NCBI GenBank assembly: GCA_002360635.1
Contig: DEQW01000001.1
Span: 62,001 to 126,000, forward strand
From: Flavobacteriaceae bacterium UBA3356
Lineage (GTDB): Bacteria > Bacteroidota > Bacteroidia > Flavobacteriales > Flavobacteriaceae
DNA length: 64,000 bases
Reading direction: 5' to 3'
Positions 17,535 to 27,369 of the stretch are shown piece by piece. The translations under genes and the position numbers were made by a program. The stretch's first letter is position 1, and every line of letters begins with the position of its first letter. A model generated the notes under the pieces. It saw nothing but the letters and a program-made list of their open reading frames with translations, was not told the DNA's origin and ran no database searches.

Positions 17535-20387
17535 ATGAACACAGATTCTTTTGCACTTAGACATATTGGTCCTAGAAGAAGCGATCTTCCAGAAATGCTT
17601 AAAACCATTGGTGCTGAAACACTTGATCAACTCATTTTTGAGACTGTACCAGATGATATTATCATGAAAAAAGACCTTGATCTGGACGTAGCAATGACAG
17701 AGCAAGAATATTTAGAGCACATCACCGAGATGGCTGAAAAAAATAAGGTATTCAAAACCTATATTGGCTTAGGATATTATCCTACCAACATTCCTCCCGT
17801 TATTCAGCGTAACATATTGGAAAATCCAGGTTGGTATACTGCTTACACTCCATATCAGGCTGAAATTGCACAGGGAAGATTAGAGGCTTTACTCAATTTT
17901 CAGACTATGGTAAGCGATCTTACCGGAATGGAATTGGCAAATGCATCATTATTAGACGAATCTACTGCCGCTGCCGAGGCAATGTCGTTATTGTTTGCGG
18001 TACGTAGTAGAACGCAAAAGAAAAACAACGCAGTAAAGTTTTTTGTTTCTGAAGAAATCCTTCCACAAACCCTTTCTGTGTTACAAACCCGCGCCTTACC
18101 TATTGGTGTAGAAATTGTGGTGGGCAATCACAAAGAATTTGATTATTCTGAAGATTTCTATGGTGTTATGTTACAATACCCGGGAAGAACCGGAAACGTT
18201 CACAGCTTTAAAGATTTCATCAAAAAAGCAAACGATTCAGATATAAAAGTAGCCGTAGCTGCCGATATTTTAAGTTTGATAAAGCTAGAATCCCCAGGAC
18301 ATTTTGGAGCTGATGTAGTTGTTGGTACCACACAACGTTTTGGAATTCCGTTAGGGTATGGAGGACCTCACGCTGCGTATTTTGCCACGCGTGAAGAATT
18401 TAAGCGCCATATACCAGGTAGAATTATTGGTGTAACAAAAGACCTTGACGGTAACCGTGCTTTACGAATGGCGTTACAAACCCGCGAACAACATATTAAA
18501 CGGGATCGGGCAACTTCCAACATCTGTACAGCACAAGTATTATTAGCTGTAATGGCTGGAATGTATGCTGTGTACAATGGTCCAGATGGTTTACAGGACA
18601 TAGCTGATAAAGTTCATAACACTACAGCGACATTAGCAAATGCGTTAGAAGAGTTAGGGCTATATCAAATGAACGACACTTATTTTGATACCATTGCCAT
18701 AAAAACCGATGCTACCAAAATAAAATATATAGCCGAAGCCAAGAACATCAACTTTTATTACCCCGACGATGAAACGGTATCAATTGCTATTAACGAAACC
18801 ACAACCTTAAAAGACCTTAATAAAATAGTAGCTGTTTTTGCTGAAGCCACTAATAAAAAAGTAATTAAGGTTTCAGAAATTATAAAAGGAAATGCTATTC
18901 CTGCCGAAGCAGCCCGAAAAACTAAGTTTCTTACCAGCGATGTATTCAACAGTTACCATAGTGAAACTGAATTGATGCGCTACATTAAAAAACTGGAACG
19001 TAAAGATTTATCATTAAATCATTCTATGATTCCGTTGGGTTCTTGCACCATGAAGCTAAATGCAGCTGCTGAAATGCTTCCATTAAGTGATCCACAATGG
19101 GGAAATATCCATCCATTTGTTCCTATTGAACAAGCAGAAGGGTACCAACAAGTATTGAAAAAACTGGAAGACCAATTAACCGAAATTACTGGCTTTGCTG
19201 CTACTTCGTTACAACCTAACTCGGGTGCACAAGGAGAATACGCAGGCTTAATGGTTATACGTGCGTATCACGAATCTCGTGGAGAATCAAACCGAAATAT
19301 TTGTTTAATTCCTTCATCTGCACACGGTACTAATCCTGCCAGCGCTGTAATGGCGGGTATGAAAGTAGTCGTTACCAAAGCTGGGGACAATGGAAATATT
19401 GATGTAGATGATCTTCGTGAAAAAGCGGAAAAACATAAAGACAACTTAGCCGCTTTAATGGTAACATATCCATCAACACACGGAGTGTACGAGTCTGCAA
19501 TTAAAGAAGTGACTAGTATTATTCACGAGAACGGCGGTCAAGTGTATATGGACGGTGCTAACATGAACGCTCAGGTAGGTTTAACCAATCCAGGTAATAT
19601 TGGAGCTGATGTTTGTCACTTAAACCTGCACAAAACATTTTCCATCCCTCACGGAGGCGGTGGACCGGGTGTTGGCCCAATTTGTGTTGCGAAACAATTA
19701 GTACCATTTTTACCAACCAATCCAATAATTAAAACTGGTGGTGATAAAGCAATTTCTGCTATTTCCGCTGCACCTTTTGGCAGTTCTTTGGTTTGTTTAA
19801 TATCGTATGCATACATTAGAATGCTTGGCGTAAGTGGTTTAAAACGTGCAACTCAATTTGCCATTTTAAATGCTAACTATATTAAAGAAAGACTAAAAGG
19901 GCACTATGAAACGCTTTATAGCGGTGAGCGCAACCGAGCCGCACACGAATTGATCATCGATTGCCGTCCCTTTAAGGAGCATGGCATTGAAGTAACAGAT
20001 ATCGCTAAGCGATTAATTGATTATGGATTTCACTCACCAACCGTTTCATTCCCTGTAGCGGGAACCTTAATGATAGAACCTACTGAAAGTGAAAGTAAGT
20101 ATGAACTGGATCGTTTTTGTGACGCGATGATATCCATTAGAATGGAAATCGATTCCGTTTCAAAAGAGAACACAAACAATGTTCTTAAAAACGCACCGCA
20201 TACGTTAAAGATGCTTACAGATGATAGTTGGAATTTCCCATACAGCAGAAAAGATGCAGCCTATCCTTTAGCATATGTTGCCGAAAACAAATTTTGGCCA
20301 ACAGTAAGACGAGTTGACGAAGCTTATGGTGACCGCAACCTAGTATGTACTTGTGAGCCTATAGAGGCATATATGGAAGAAGCATAA
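17535..20387 (+). CDS. gcvP: Glycine dehydrogenase (decarboxylating), P protein
   Basis: The 950-residue fused P-protein has both halves of the glycine cleavage decarboxylase. The N-terminal half has ALRHIGPR, YTPYQAEIAQGRLEAL and the loop GVPLGYGGPHAA-type sequence (IPLGYGGPHAA). The C-terminal half has LGSCTMKLNAAAEM and the PLP-binding Lys700 in LNLHKTFSIPHGGGG. It decarboxylates glycine and passes the aminomethyl group to the lipoyl H protein. gcvH and gcvT are not in this window. A start at 17490 would add 15 residues and is rejected because it overlaps the -7 element. The gene is followed by a hairpin terminator. Confidence 0.97.
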   Translation: MNTDSFALRHIGPRRSDLPEMLKTIGAETLDQLIFETVPDDIIMKKDLDLDVAMTEQEYLEHITEMAEKNKVFKTYIGLGYYPTNIPPVIQRNILENPGWYTAYTPYQAEIAQGRLEALLNFQTMVSDLTGMELANASLLDESTAAAEAMSLLFAVRSRTQKKNNAVKFFVSEEILPQTLSVLQTRALPIGVEIVVGNHKEFDYSEDFYGVMLQYPGRTGNVHSFKDFIKKANDSDIKVAVAADILSLIKLESPGHFGADVVVGTTQRFGIPLGYGGPHAAYFATREEFKRHIPGRIIGVTKDLDGNRALRMALQTREQHIKRDRATSNICTAQVLLAVMAGMYAVYNGPDGLQDIADKVHNTTATLANALEELGLYQMNDTYFDTIAIKTDATKIKYIAEAKNINFYYPDDETVSIAINETTTLKDLNKIVAVFAEATNKKVIKVSEIIKGNAIPAEAARKTKFLTSDVFNSYHSETELMRYIKKLERKDLSLNHSMIPLGSCTMKLNAAAEMLPLSDPQWGNIHPFVPIEQAEGYQQVLKKLEDQLTEITGFAATSLQPNSGAQGEYAGLMVIRAYHESRGESNRNICLIPSSAHGTNPASAVMAGMKVVVTKAGDNGNIDVDDLREKAEKHKDNLAALMVTYPSTHGVYESAIKEVTSIIHENGGQVYMDGANMNAQVGLTNPGNIGADVCHLNLHKTFSIPHGGGGPGVGPICVAKQLVPFLPTNPIIKTGGDKAISAISAAPFGSSLVCLISYAYIRMLGVSGLKRATQFAILNANYIKERLKGHYETLYSGERNRAAHELIIDCRPFKEHGIEVTDIAKRLIDYGFHSPTVSFPVAGTLMIEPTESESKYELDRFCDAMISIRMEIDSVSKENTNNVLKNAPHTLKMLTDDSWNFPYSRKDAAYPLAYVAENKFWPTVRRVDEAYGDRNLVCTCEPIEAYMEEA

Positions 20388-20399
20388 GTGCTATTTAAC

Positions 20400-20435
20400 A
20401 AAAAATCCTTACTTTAACAGTTGAGGATTTTTTTT
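20400..20435 (+). terminator. Intrinsic terminator after gcvP
   Basis: AAAAAATCCTTA pairs with TTGAGGATTTTTT (12 bp with one G-T pair), followed by a T-run. It begins 13 bases after the gcvP stop. Confidence 0.8.
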
Positions 20436-20515
20436 ATGATTTTATAATTGCAATATAAAACAGAATGGTTTATTATTAACTTACTAGATTTCAGTAATTT
20501 AAACAGACAAGCGTG

Positions 20516-21574
20516 ATGAACACAAAAATAACAGGTGTAGGAAGTTATATCCCAAGTGGGATAGCACCTAACGACCAATTTGAAAACCATAGTTTTTATA
20601 ATGAAGATGGTTCTCTTTTTGGGCATGAAAACGCAGTGATTATTGAAAAATTTGAAGCCATTACTGGTATTTCAGAAAGACGATATATCAAAAATGAGCT
20701 AACCACTTCAGACATTGCTTTTTTTGCTGCTCAAACAGCAATTGAAGATGCAGGAATAGACAAAGAAGAACTAGATTATATTATCGTTGCGCATAATTAT
20801 GGTGATGTAAAACACGGCGACCATCAAAGTGACACTGTACCCAGTATCGGGTCGCGGGTTAAGCATTTACTGAGAATCGAAAATCCAAAATGTGTTGCTT
20901 ACGATGTTTTGTTTGGTTGCCCTGGTTGGATTGAAGGTATGATACAAGCAAACGCCTTTATTAAAAGTGGTATTGCTAAAAAATGTTTGGTTATCGGTGC
21001 AGAAGCATTATCTCGCGTGGTAGACCAGCATGATCGTGACTCTATGATCTATAGCGATGGTGCAGGCGCAACTATAGTTGAAAAGACAGATGACGACTCT
21101 GGCATCATTACGCACAGCAGTGCAACTTATGCTTATGATGAAGCCCATTTTATCTTTTTTGGAGAAAGTAACAATCAAGAAATAAGCGACACCCGCCGAT
21201 ATATAAAAATGTACGGTCGCAAAATATATGAGTTTGCACTAAACAATGTTCCAGAAGCAATGAAAGCTTGTTTAGAAGAAGGCAACGTAGACATTAAAGA
21301 CCTAAAAAAAGTGTTTATTCATCAAGCGAATGAAAAAATGGACGAAGCCATTATTAAACGTTTTTACAAGCTTTATGGAGAAACACCACCAGAAAAAATT
21401 ATGCCTATGAGCATAAATAAATTAGGTAATTCCAGTGTGGCAACGGTACCTACCCTATTCGATCTTGTTAAGAATGGTAAAATGGAAGGTCACGAATTGA
21501 ACAAAGGAGATATTATCCTTTTTGCCAGTGTAGGAGCTGGGATGAACATTAACGCAATTCTTTACAAAGTATAA
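20516..21574 (+). CDS. Ketoacyl-ACP synthase III family protein
   Basis: This is a 352-residue thiolase-fold enzyme with the complete KAS III triad: Cys135 in FGCPGW, His269 in IHQANE and Asn305 in LGNSSVA. It is longer than housekeeping FabH (about 320) and carries an extra segment near the start (ENHSFYNEDGSLFGHENAV), so it is likely a paralogue with a special acyl substrate rather than the main FabH. The start is taken as ATG 20516; a GTG directly before it is possible. It sits seven bases upstream of a methyltransferase, so the two probably act in one pathway, possibly for a modified lipid. The substrate is not readable. Confidence 0.87.
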   Translation: MNTKITGVGSYIPSGIAPNDQFENHSFYNEDGSLFGHENAVIIEKFEAITGISERRYIKNELTTSDIAFFAAQTAIEDAGIDKEELDYIIVAHNYGDVKHGDHQSDTVPSIGSRVKHLLRIENPKCVAYDVLFGCPGWIEGMIQANAFIKSGIAKKCLVIGAEALSRVVDQHDRDSMIYSDGAGATIVEKTDDDSGIITHSSATYAYDEAHFIFFGESNNQEISDTRRYIKMYGRKIYEFALNNVPEAMKACLEEGNVDIKDLKKVFIHQANEKMDEAIIKRFYKLYGETPPEKIMPMSINKLGNSSVATVPTLFDLVKNGKMEGHELNKGDIILFASVGAGMNINAILYKV

Positions 21575-21580
21575 AGCTGT

Positions 21581-22105
21581 ATGTACAAAGGGAAATTTCC
21601 GAAGAAACGCTACAAACATACATTGCAATTTTTAAAAGAGGTGATAAAAACCAATGAATCGATTTTAGATTTAGGGGTCGAAAATCCCTTTTCTGAAATT
21701 ATGCAGAAAAAAGGATATAGTGTTACCAATACTAAAGGAGAAGATCTCGATCTTAAAACCGAAGCTGTTAAAACAACCGAATATGACGTAGTCACCGCCT
21801 TTGAAATATTTGAGCACTTGGTGGCCCCTTTTAATGTATTACAGGACATTCAAGCAAAAAAACTAGTAGCTTCCGTTCCCTTAAAGTTATGGTTTGCCTC
21901 TGCTTACAAAAGTAAAACCGATGACCGTGATCGTCACTTTCACGAGTTTGAAGATTGGCAGTTTGACTGGCTTTTGGAAAAAGCCGGATGGACCATAAAA
22001 AAACGGACAAAGTTTACGAATCCTGTAAAAAAAGTAGGATTTCGACCTATCTTAAGACGTTTTACCCCACGATATTATATGGTGTATGCCGAAAAAAACC
22101 TTTAG
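21581..22105 (+). CDS. SAM-dependent methyltransferase-like protein
   Basis: The 174-residue protein has the class I methyltransferase plan. Strand one is ILDLGVENPFSE, followed by YDVVTAFEIFEHLVAPFNVL, where the EHL..P...L motif is typical, and then LVASVPLKLWF. Motif I lacks the usual GxGxG after Asp-Leu-Gly (it reads GVENP), so cofactor binding may be altered. The late EFEDWQFDWLLEKAGW matches the family. It begins seven bases after the KAS III stop and ends one base from the convergent FG-GAP gene with no terminator between. The substrate is unknown. Confidence 0.75.
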   Translation: MYKGKFPKKRYKHTLQFLKEVIKTNESILDLGVENPFSEIMQKKGYSVTNTKGEDLDLKTEAVKTTEYDVVTAFEIFEHLVAPFNVLQDIQAKKLVASVPLKLWFASAYKSKTDDRDRHFHEFEDWQFDWLLEKAGWTIKKRTKFTNPVKKVGFRPILRRFTPRYYMVYAEKNL

Positions 22106-22106
22106 A

Positions 22107-23666
22107 TTAGTTTTTTATTAATTTGTATGAAAAGGTATTTCTATTATCGTTTTTTATTAAAATCAAATAAGTCCCAACTGGTAAATATGATACATCAAAA
22201 TTATTTGATGTAATATCCTTATAAGAAATAATTTCTTTTCCTTGATTATCAAAAATCTGAATCAGATTAATGCCATCAATATCATTTAACTTAAACGATT
22301 TTTTAGTTGGGTTAGGAAAAACTACAACTTCTACGTTATTGTCATCCATATTATCAATAGATAATATTTCACCTAACTGTAAGACCCATAGACTACCATT
22401 TTCATTACCACCAATATAGTCAGTAGTATAAGATCCACTAACAATAGCATCATCTGTTGAAAGACCTTTATTATAAGAGACAGAGAAACCAAATGAACTT
22501 TCTGGTATAATATCACCATCAAATAATTGTTCTCCTTCTGTATATCTTACAAAACTATTTACTGTTCCATTACTATTAAGATCCAAGATATAAAAGGCTC
22601 CAGTTTCTAAACCTTCTTCATTTCTATATCCTTTGGCCCCTACTATTATTTCTGTTAGTCCATTCTCGTTAATGTCGCCTGCTAAATCAATTGATGCACC
22701 AAAAAACATCTCTTCATTAAATGGGGTTTCAAACCCACCTAAAAGGCTACTAATTTTTTGATAATCTTTTACAGAGCCGTCAGGATTTAAAAAAAGAATA
22801 TACAACGCACCTCTGTTTGAACCTCCATCATCATCCCTATAAGCTCCCACAGCGATATCAACAACTCCATCTAAATCAATATCCCCAATATTTGCAACTG
22901 CACCACCAAAATAATCACCCGCATCTAATTGACCTTGAAAATCACCTTGAGATTGACTTATTTTTTGGTAATTTTTTACTGTAAGATTTTTATTTAAAAA
23001 AAGAATATAAACCGCCCCTCGGTCTGATCCGCCATCTGGATCTCTTCTGGCTGATACTGCAATATCATCAAAACCATCCCCATCTAAATCTCCTAGCAGC
23101 GAAATATCGGTACCAAAAACATCTTCATCACCTAAAGGTGCCAAAAAGTTACCTTCAGTATCACTTATTTTAGAATATGAATCTACAGTTCCATTAGAGT
23201 TCAAAGATAATATCCATACCGCTCCATGCCAATATCCTCCGTCTCCATCATATTCTGCTCCAACACCTATATCTGGGAAACCATCATTATTTATATCTCC
23301 TAAATAAGAAATTGAAGAGCCGAAAATATCCCAATCATCTAAAATTCCTTCAAATCCTCCTTCTGTATCACTTATTTTTTGATGAGAGTTTACAGTACCA
23401 TCTTTATTTAAAAAAAGTATATACAATGCTCCTTTATTAAACCCTCCATCATCATCTTTTAAAGCTCCAACAGCAACATCTTCTGTTCCGTCACCATTTA
23501 AATCTCCAATACTTTCTACTGAATACCCCAACCAGTCTTCACTATCAATAATTGCATTAAAGCCACTTTTATCTTCTGCAATTTCTTGATAAATTGAAAC
23601 ATCATAGTTTTGACTAAAACAAAAGTTATAAAATAAAGTAATTAATATTATAAGTGATTTTTTCAT
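22107..23666 (-). CDS. FG-GAP repeat surface protein with type IX sorting tail
   Basis: The 519-residue exported protein starts with a signal peptide (MKKSLIILITLFYNFCFSQ). About six integrin-like FG-GAP repeats of roughly 65 residues follow. Each has a Ca-binding DxNxDGxxD loop (DLNGDGTED, DINNDGFPD, DLDGDGFDD, DIDLDGVVD, DINENGLTE) and a recurring GALYILFLN ... QKIS unit, so it should form one beta-propeller. The C-terminus (VVFPNPTKKSF to YKLIKN) is a type A sorting domain. It lies between the KAS III/methyltransferase pair and the GT2 gene in opposite orientation, with only 41 bases to the divergent GT2 start. The ligand is unknown. Confidence 0.88.
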   Translation of the reverse strand: MKKSLIILITLFYNFCFSQNYDVSIYQEIAEDKSGFNAIIDSEDWLGYSVESIGDLNGDGTEDVAVGALKDDDGGFNKGALYILFLNKDGTVNSHQKISDTEGGFEGILDDWDIFGSSISYLGDINNDGFPDIGVGAEYDGDGGYWHGAVWILSLNSNGTVDSYSKISDTEGNFLAPLGDEDVFGTDISLLGDLDGDGFDDIAVSARRDPDGGSDRGAVYILFLNKNLTVKNYQKISQSQGDFQGQLDAGDYFGGAVANIGDIDLDGVVDIAVGAYRDDDGGSNRGALYILFLNPDGSVKDYQKISSLLGGFETPFNEEMFFGASIDLAGDINENGLTEIIVGAKGYRNEEGLETGAFYILDLNSNGTVNSFVRYTEGEQLFDGDIIPESSFGFSVSYNKGLSTDDAIVSGSYTTDYIGGNENGSLWVLQLGEILSIDNMDDNNVEVVVFPNPTKKSFKLNDIDGINLIQIFDNQGKEIISYKDITSNNFDVSYLPVGTYLILIKNDNRNTFSYKLIKN

Positions 23667-23707
23667 TACATTTTCGGATTTTTGTAAATATATAAATATT
23701 TCCTTAA

Positions 23708-24559
23708 ATGAGAATATGTGTGATTATGCCACTTTACAATGAAGAATTAAATCTAACCAAAACTTTAGACAGCTTTGTAAATCAAACTCATCAAGTAGAT
23801 AAACTTGTTCTTGTTAATGATAATTCGAGTGACAAAACAAATTTTATTGCAAATTCATATTCAAAAAAACATGATTGGATTGAGTTAATCCAAAATCATT
23901 CTACCAATGAACATAAGCCCGGTAGAAAAGTAATCAATGCTTTCTACTGTGGGTTAAAAAGTGTTTCTCAAAATGATTATGATATAATTGGTAAGTTTGA
24001 TGGGGATTTAGTGCTGCCCCGTATATACTTTAAAAGAATACAAGAAATATTTTCTAGAAATAAATTTGTTGGCATAGCAGGTGGAAACTTATATATTCAA
24101 AATAAAAACAAATGGGTATTCGAAAATATTTCCGATAAAAGAAAAGTTAGAGGACCAATAAAAGCCTACCGAAAAGAATGTTTTAAAGATATAGATGGTT
24201 TAAAAAAATCAATAGGATGGGACACTGTGGATGAACTTTTGGCACAATATCACGGGTGGGAAATCTGTACAGATGAAACATTACATGTTAAACACCTAAA
24301 ACCTACCGGAAAAACCTACACAAAAGCATCTCGATATAAACAAGGGGAAGCATTTTACAAATTGCGGTATGGTTTTGTTTTAACGAGTATTGCTTCAGCA
24401 AAGCTCTCTCTTAAAAAGAAGAGTTTTAGTTATTTTATCGATTGTATTCGTGGCTATTTAAAAGCAAAAAGGAGCAACATCTCACCTATCGTTTCAGAAA
24501 AAGAAGGTGTTTTTATCAGGAAACTTCGCTGGAATGGAATTAAAAAGAAAATTTTATAA
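23708..24559 (+). CDS. Family 2 glycosyltransferase
   Basis: The 283-residue product starts directly with the GT-A fold: ICVIMPLYNEELNLTKTLDSFVNQ, then LVLVNDNSSD and a nucleotide/metal site in YDIIGKFDGDLVLP (DGD in place of DxD, about 95-97). No membrane segment is evident, so it probably transfers sugar on the cytoplasmic side. The C-terminal WDTVDELLAQYHGWEI resembles the acceptor-site ED region. Position next to the KAS III, methyltransferase, phosphatase and Mla-type genes suggests a role in a glycolipid or envelope polymer; the substrate is unknown. Confidence 0.85.
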   Translation: MRICVIMPLYNEELNLTKTLDSFVNQTHQVDKLVLVNDNSSDKTNFIANSYSKKHDWIELIQNHSTNEHKPGRKVINAFYCGLKSVSQNDYDIIGKFDGDLVLPRIYFKRIQEIFSRNKFVGIAGGNLYIQNKNKWVFENISDKRKVRGPIKAYRKECFKDIDGLKKSIGWDTVDELLAQYHGWEICTDETLHVKHLKPTGKTYTKASRYKQGEAFYKLRYGFVLTSIASAKLSLKKKSFSYFIDCIRGYLKAKRSNISPIVSEKEGVFIRKLRWNGIKKKIL

Positions 24560-24592
24560 CCTTTCAATAACTTAAAGGTATTAGATTCTATG

Positions 24593-24600
24593 TATTTTTG
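24593..24600 (+). promoter_or_regulatory. -7 element for the alkaline phosphatase gene
   Basis: TATTTTTG matches TAnnTTTG, 23 bases before the ATG at 24624. No -33 element is clear. Confidence 0.4.
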
Positions 24601-24623
24601 ATGTTTTAAATTTAGAATTTATA

Positions 24624-25724
24624 ATGAAAAAAATAGCCCTACTCCTTTCAGCAAGCCTACTTTTTATATTTAGTAGCTGTGTTTCCGTTCAAGTAAAAGA
24701 TAACAACCTTTCATCTACTTCATCAAGCAAAAAGCCTAAAAACATCATTCTATTAATTGGTGACGGAATGGGCTTAAGCCAGGTTTCATCAAGCTTATTC
24801 TTTAACGATCAACCTTCAAATTTCGAGCGTTTTCCAACAATTGGGTTAATAAAAACCGCTTCTTCCAGTGATGTCATTACCGATTCGGCTGCAGGAGCTA
24901 CAGCATTTGCTTCTGGCATAAAGACTTATAATGGTGCGATAGGTGTTAATAACGATACTATTGCTGTACCCACCTTCCTTGAAGAAGTTTCAAAAAAAGG
25001 GCTGAGCACAGGTTTAATTGCTACTTCTTCCATAGTACACGCAACACCGGCCAGTTTCTATTCACACGTAAAGTATCGTAGGCAATATGAGGATATTGCA
25101 GCTTTTATGCCCACAAGCGAAGTTGACTTTTTTGCGGGTGGAGGACAGAAATTTTTCAACAACAGAAAAGATGGTCGTAATCTGTATTCTGAATTAGAAG
25201 ACAACAACTTTCAAGTGTATACCGATAAATTACCAACTACACTTTCAGAAAAAAAAGAAGCTATTTTATTAGCTGAAGACGGCATGCCAAGAAAAATAGA
25301 TGGGCGCGGGGATTTCTTGCCAGATGCAACACAATTGGCTCTTGAAAAATTAGCAAAAAGTGAGGAAGGATTCTTTTTAATCGTAGAAGGATCTCAAATA
25401 GATTGGGGCGGACACTCCAACGATGCTGATTATTTAATTGGTGAATTAATCGATTTTGATAAAACTATAGGCGTAGCACTTGATTATGCCAAAATAAACG
25501 AAGAAACACTGGTCATTGTAACTGCAGACCACGAAACCGGTGGTTTTACCTTAGCCTCAGATGATGGGGATTACAACAAGTTAAACCCTACATTTTCAAC
25601 AGGCGGGCACTCTTCAACTATGATTCCTGTTTTTGCAAAGGGACCTGGTGCTGAATTTTTTAACGGCATCTACGAAAACACGGAAATATATACCAAAATG
25701 AAACAGTTGCTTTTAGAACAATAA
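24624..25724 (+). CDS. Alkaline phosphatase, lipoprotein
   Basis: The 366-residue product has a lipoprotein signal (IFSSC, lipid Cys19), followed by the alkaline phosphatase fold. Visible are IGDGMG (45-50, metal-binding Asp47), DSAAGAT with nucleophile Ser88, a VEGSQIDWGGHSND metal site, TADHETGGFTL, and a late GGHSSTMIPVFAKGP His. It hydrolyses phosphomonoesters, probably on the outer face of a membrane, to gain phosphate. No Pho-type box can be recognised. The following MlaE/MlaF genes start 74 bases downstream. Confidence 0.92.
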   Translation: MKKIALLLSASLLFIFSSCVSVQVKDNNLSSTSSSKKPKNIILLIGDGMGLSQVSSSLFFNDQPSNFERFPTIGLIKTASSSDVITDSAAGATAFASGIKTYNGAIGVNNDTIAVPTFLEEVSKKGLSTGLIATSSIVHATPASFYSHVKYRRQYEDIAAFMPTSEVDFFAGGGQKFFNNRKDGRNLYSELEDNNFQVYTDKLPTTLSEKKEAILLAEDGMPRKIDGRGDFLPDATQLALEKLAKSEEGFFLIVEGSQIDWGGHSNDADYLIGELIDFDKTIGVALDYAKINEETLVIVTADHETGGFTLASDDGDYNKLNPTFSTGGHSSTMIPVFAKGPGAEFFNGIYENTEIYTKMKQLLLEQ

Positions 25725-25798
25725 ATTTTAATATCCCTTTCCTATTTTAAGAGGAACACTCATTGAATTTTGTTACTTTAGCAGTATCTTAAACGTTT

Positions 25799-26539
25799 AT
25801 GAAGTACCTACGAGATATTGGCTCCTATTTTATAATGATTAAAAAGGTTTTTGGCAGCTTTACCAAGAAATCGGTGCTACGAGAACTTATTTTTAAAGAA
25901 ATTGACGATTTAATAATCGATTCGTTGGGTATTGTTTCATTTATATCTTTTTTCGTGGGTGGTGTTGTAGCTATTCAAACAGCACTAAACATGACCAACC
26001 CATTAATACCAGAATCTTTAATTGGATTTGCTACCCGGCAATCGGTAATATTAGAGTTTTCACCCACATTCATCTCTATTATTATGGCCGGTAAAGTAGG
26101 ATCTTTTATCACATCGAGTATTGGCTCTATGCGTGTTACCGAACAAATAGATGCACTGGAAGTAATGGGAATAAACTCATTAAACTACTTGGTGTTTCCT
26201 AAAATAATTGCCTTGTTATTTTATCCTTTTGTAATAGCAATATCTATGTTTTTAGGTATTTTAGGAGGATGGTTAGCTGGTGTTTATGGTGGCTTTACCT
26301 CTGCTACAGCTTTTATTGAAGGGTTACAAGATTCATTTATACCTTACCATTTATTCTATGCTTTCTTTAAAACCTTCATATTCGCCTTTATATTGGCAAC
26401 AGTACCGTCTTGGCAGGGATATTATATGAAAGGGGGATCGCTTGAGGTTGGAAAGGCAAGCACCAACTCTTTTGTTTGGACCAGTGTGCTCATCATTTTA
26501 TCAAATTACATAATCACGCAACTCCTTTTAAGCGCATGA
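25799..26539 (+). CDS. MlaE/TTG2-type ABC transporter permease
   Basis: The 246-residue integral membrane protein has about five hydrophobic segments and the MlaE signature region: SFFVGGVVAIQTALNM, VLEFSPTFISIIMAGKVGSFITSSIGSMRVTEQIDALEVMGIN, then PKIIALLFYPF. It forms the inner-membrane part of a phospholipid transporter that keeps outer-membrane lipid asymmetry. Its stop overlaps the ATPase start by four bases (ATGA), which indicates coupled translation. An MlaD-type MCE protein is not in this window. Confidence 0.92.
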   Translation: MKYLRDIGSYFIMIKKVFGSFTKKSVLRELIFKEIDDLIIDSLGIVSFISFFVGGVVAIQTALNMTNPLIPESLIGFATRQSVILEFSPTFISIIMAGKVGSFITSSIGSMRVTEQIDALEVMGINSLNYLVFPKIIALLFYPFVIAISMFLGILGGWLAGVYGGFTSATAFIEGLQDSFIPYHLFYAFFKTFIFAFILATVPSWQGYYMKGGSLEVGKASTNSFVWTSVLIILSNYIITQLLLSA

Positions 26540-27300
26540 TAAAAGTAGAAGACATACATAAACGCTTTGGCGACGAAGAAATACTAAAAGGGATTTCCAC
26601 AACTTTCGATAAAGGAAAGACCAACCTCATCATTGGTCAGAGTGGTAGTGGTAAAACCGTAATGTTAAAATGTCTTATTGGACTTTTTAAACCTGAAGAA
26701 GGTCGAATTTACTATGAAAATGAAGCCATTCAGGATATGGACGACGAAAAACAACGAACCCTTCGGGAAGATATAGGTATGCTTTTTCAAGGTGGGGCGT
26801 TGTTCGATTCGATGAATATTGAGGAAAATGTGATGTTTCCATTACGCATGTTTACCAAACAGAAAAAAAGCGAAATGCTAGAACGCGTTAATGAGGTATT
26901 GGCACGGGTAAACCTAGAAAACGTTAACAAAAAGTTTCCTGCTGAAATTTCTGGGGGAATGCAAAAGCGTGTTTCCATTGCGCGGGCAATCGTAAACCGG
27001 CCAAAATATTTGTTCTGTGATGAACCCAACTCAGGACTAGACCCCAAAACTGCAACCCTAATTGATAATTTAATTCAGGAACTTACTCACGAGTACAATA
27101 TTACTACCGTGGTCGTTACACACGATATGAATTCCGTTATGGAAATTGGGGAAAAGGTAGTTCTACTAAAAAAAGGAAAATTGGTTTGGCAAGGCACCAA
27201 TCAAGAAATTTTTAAAACCGATAACGAAGACGTAACCAACTTCGTGTATTCTTCAGATTTATTCAAAAAAATAAGGGAAGTTCAAATAAAAGAGCAATAA
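26536..27300 (+). CDS. MlaF-type ABC transporter ATP-binding protein
   Basis: The 254-residue ATPase has Walker A GQSGSGKT (34-41), Q-loop MLFQGGALFDSMNIEENV, signature SGGMQKRVS, Walker B YLFCDEP and a switch His in VVVTHDMNS. The GALFDS sequence after the Q-loop is typical of MlaF-type lipid transport ATPases. The start at 26536 is chosen because it forms the ATGA overlap with the permease; a reading from 26476 lies in the permease gene. It energises the MlaE permease. Confidence 0.93.
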   Translation: MIKVEDIHKRFGDEEILKGISTTFDKGKTNLIIGQSGSGKTVMLKCLIGLFKPEEGRIYYENEAIQDMDDEKQRTLREDIGMLFQGGALFDSMNIEENVMFPLRMFTKQKKSEMLERVNEVLARVNLENVNKKFPAEISGGMQKRVSIARAIVNRPKYLFCDEPNSGLDPKTATLIDNLIQELTHEYNITTVVVTHDMNSVMEIGEKVVLLKKGKLVWQGTNQEIFKTDNEDVTNFVYSSDLFKKIREVQIKEQ

Positions 27301-27369
27301 TTTAGCACAAGCGGTTGCATATCAATTATTTTATTTAATTTTAGTGCCCTTTTTAATTTAAACTTTACT

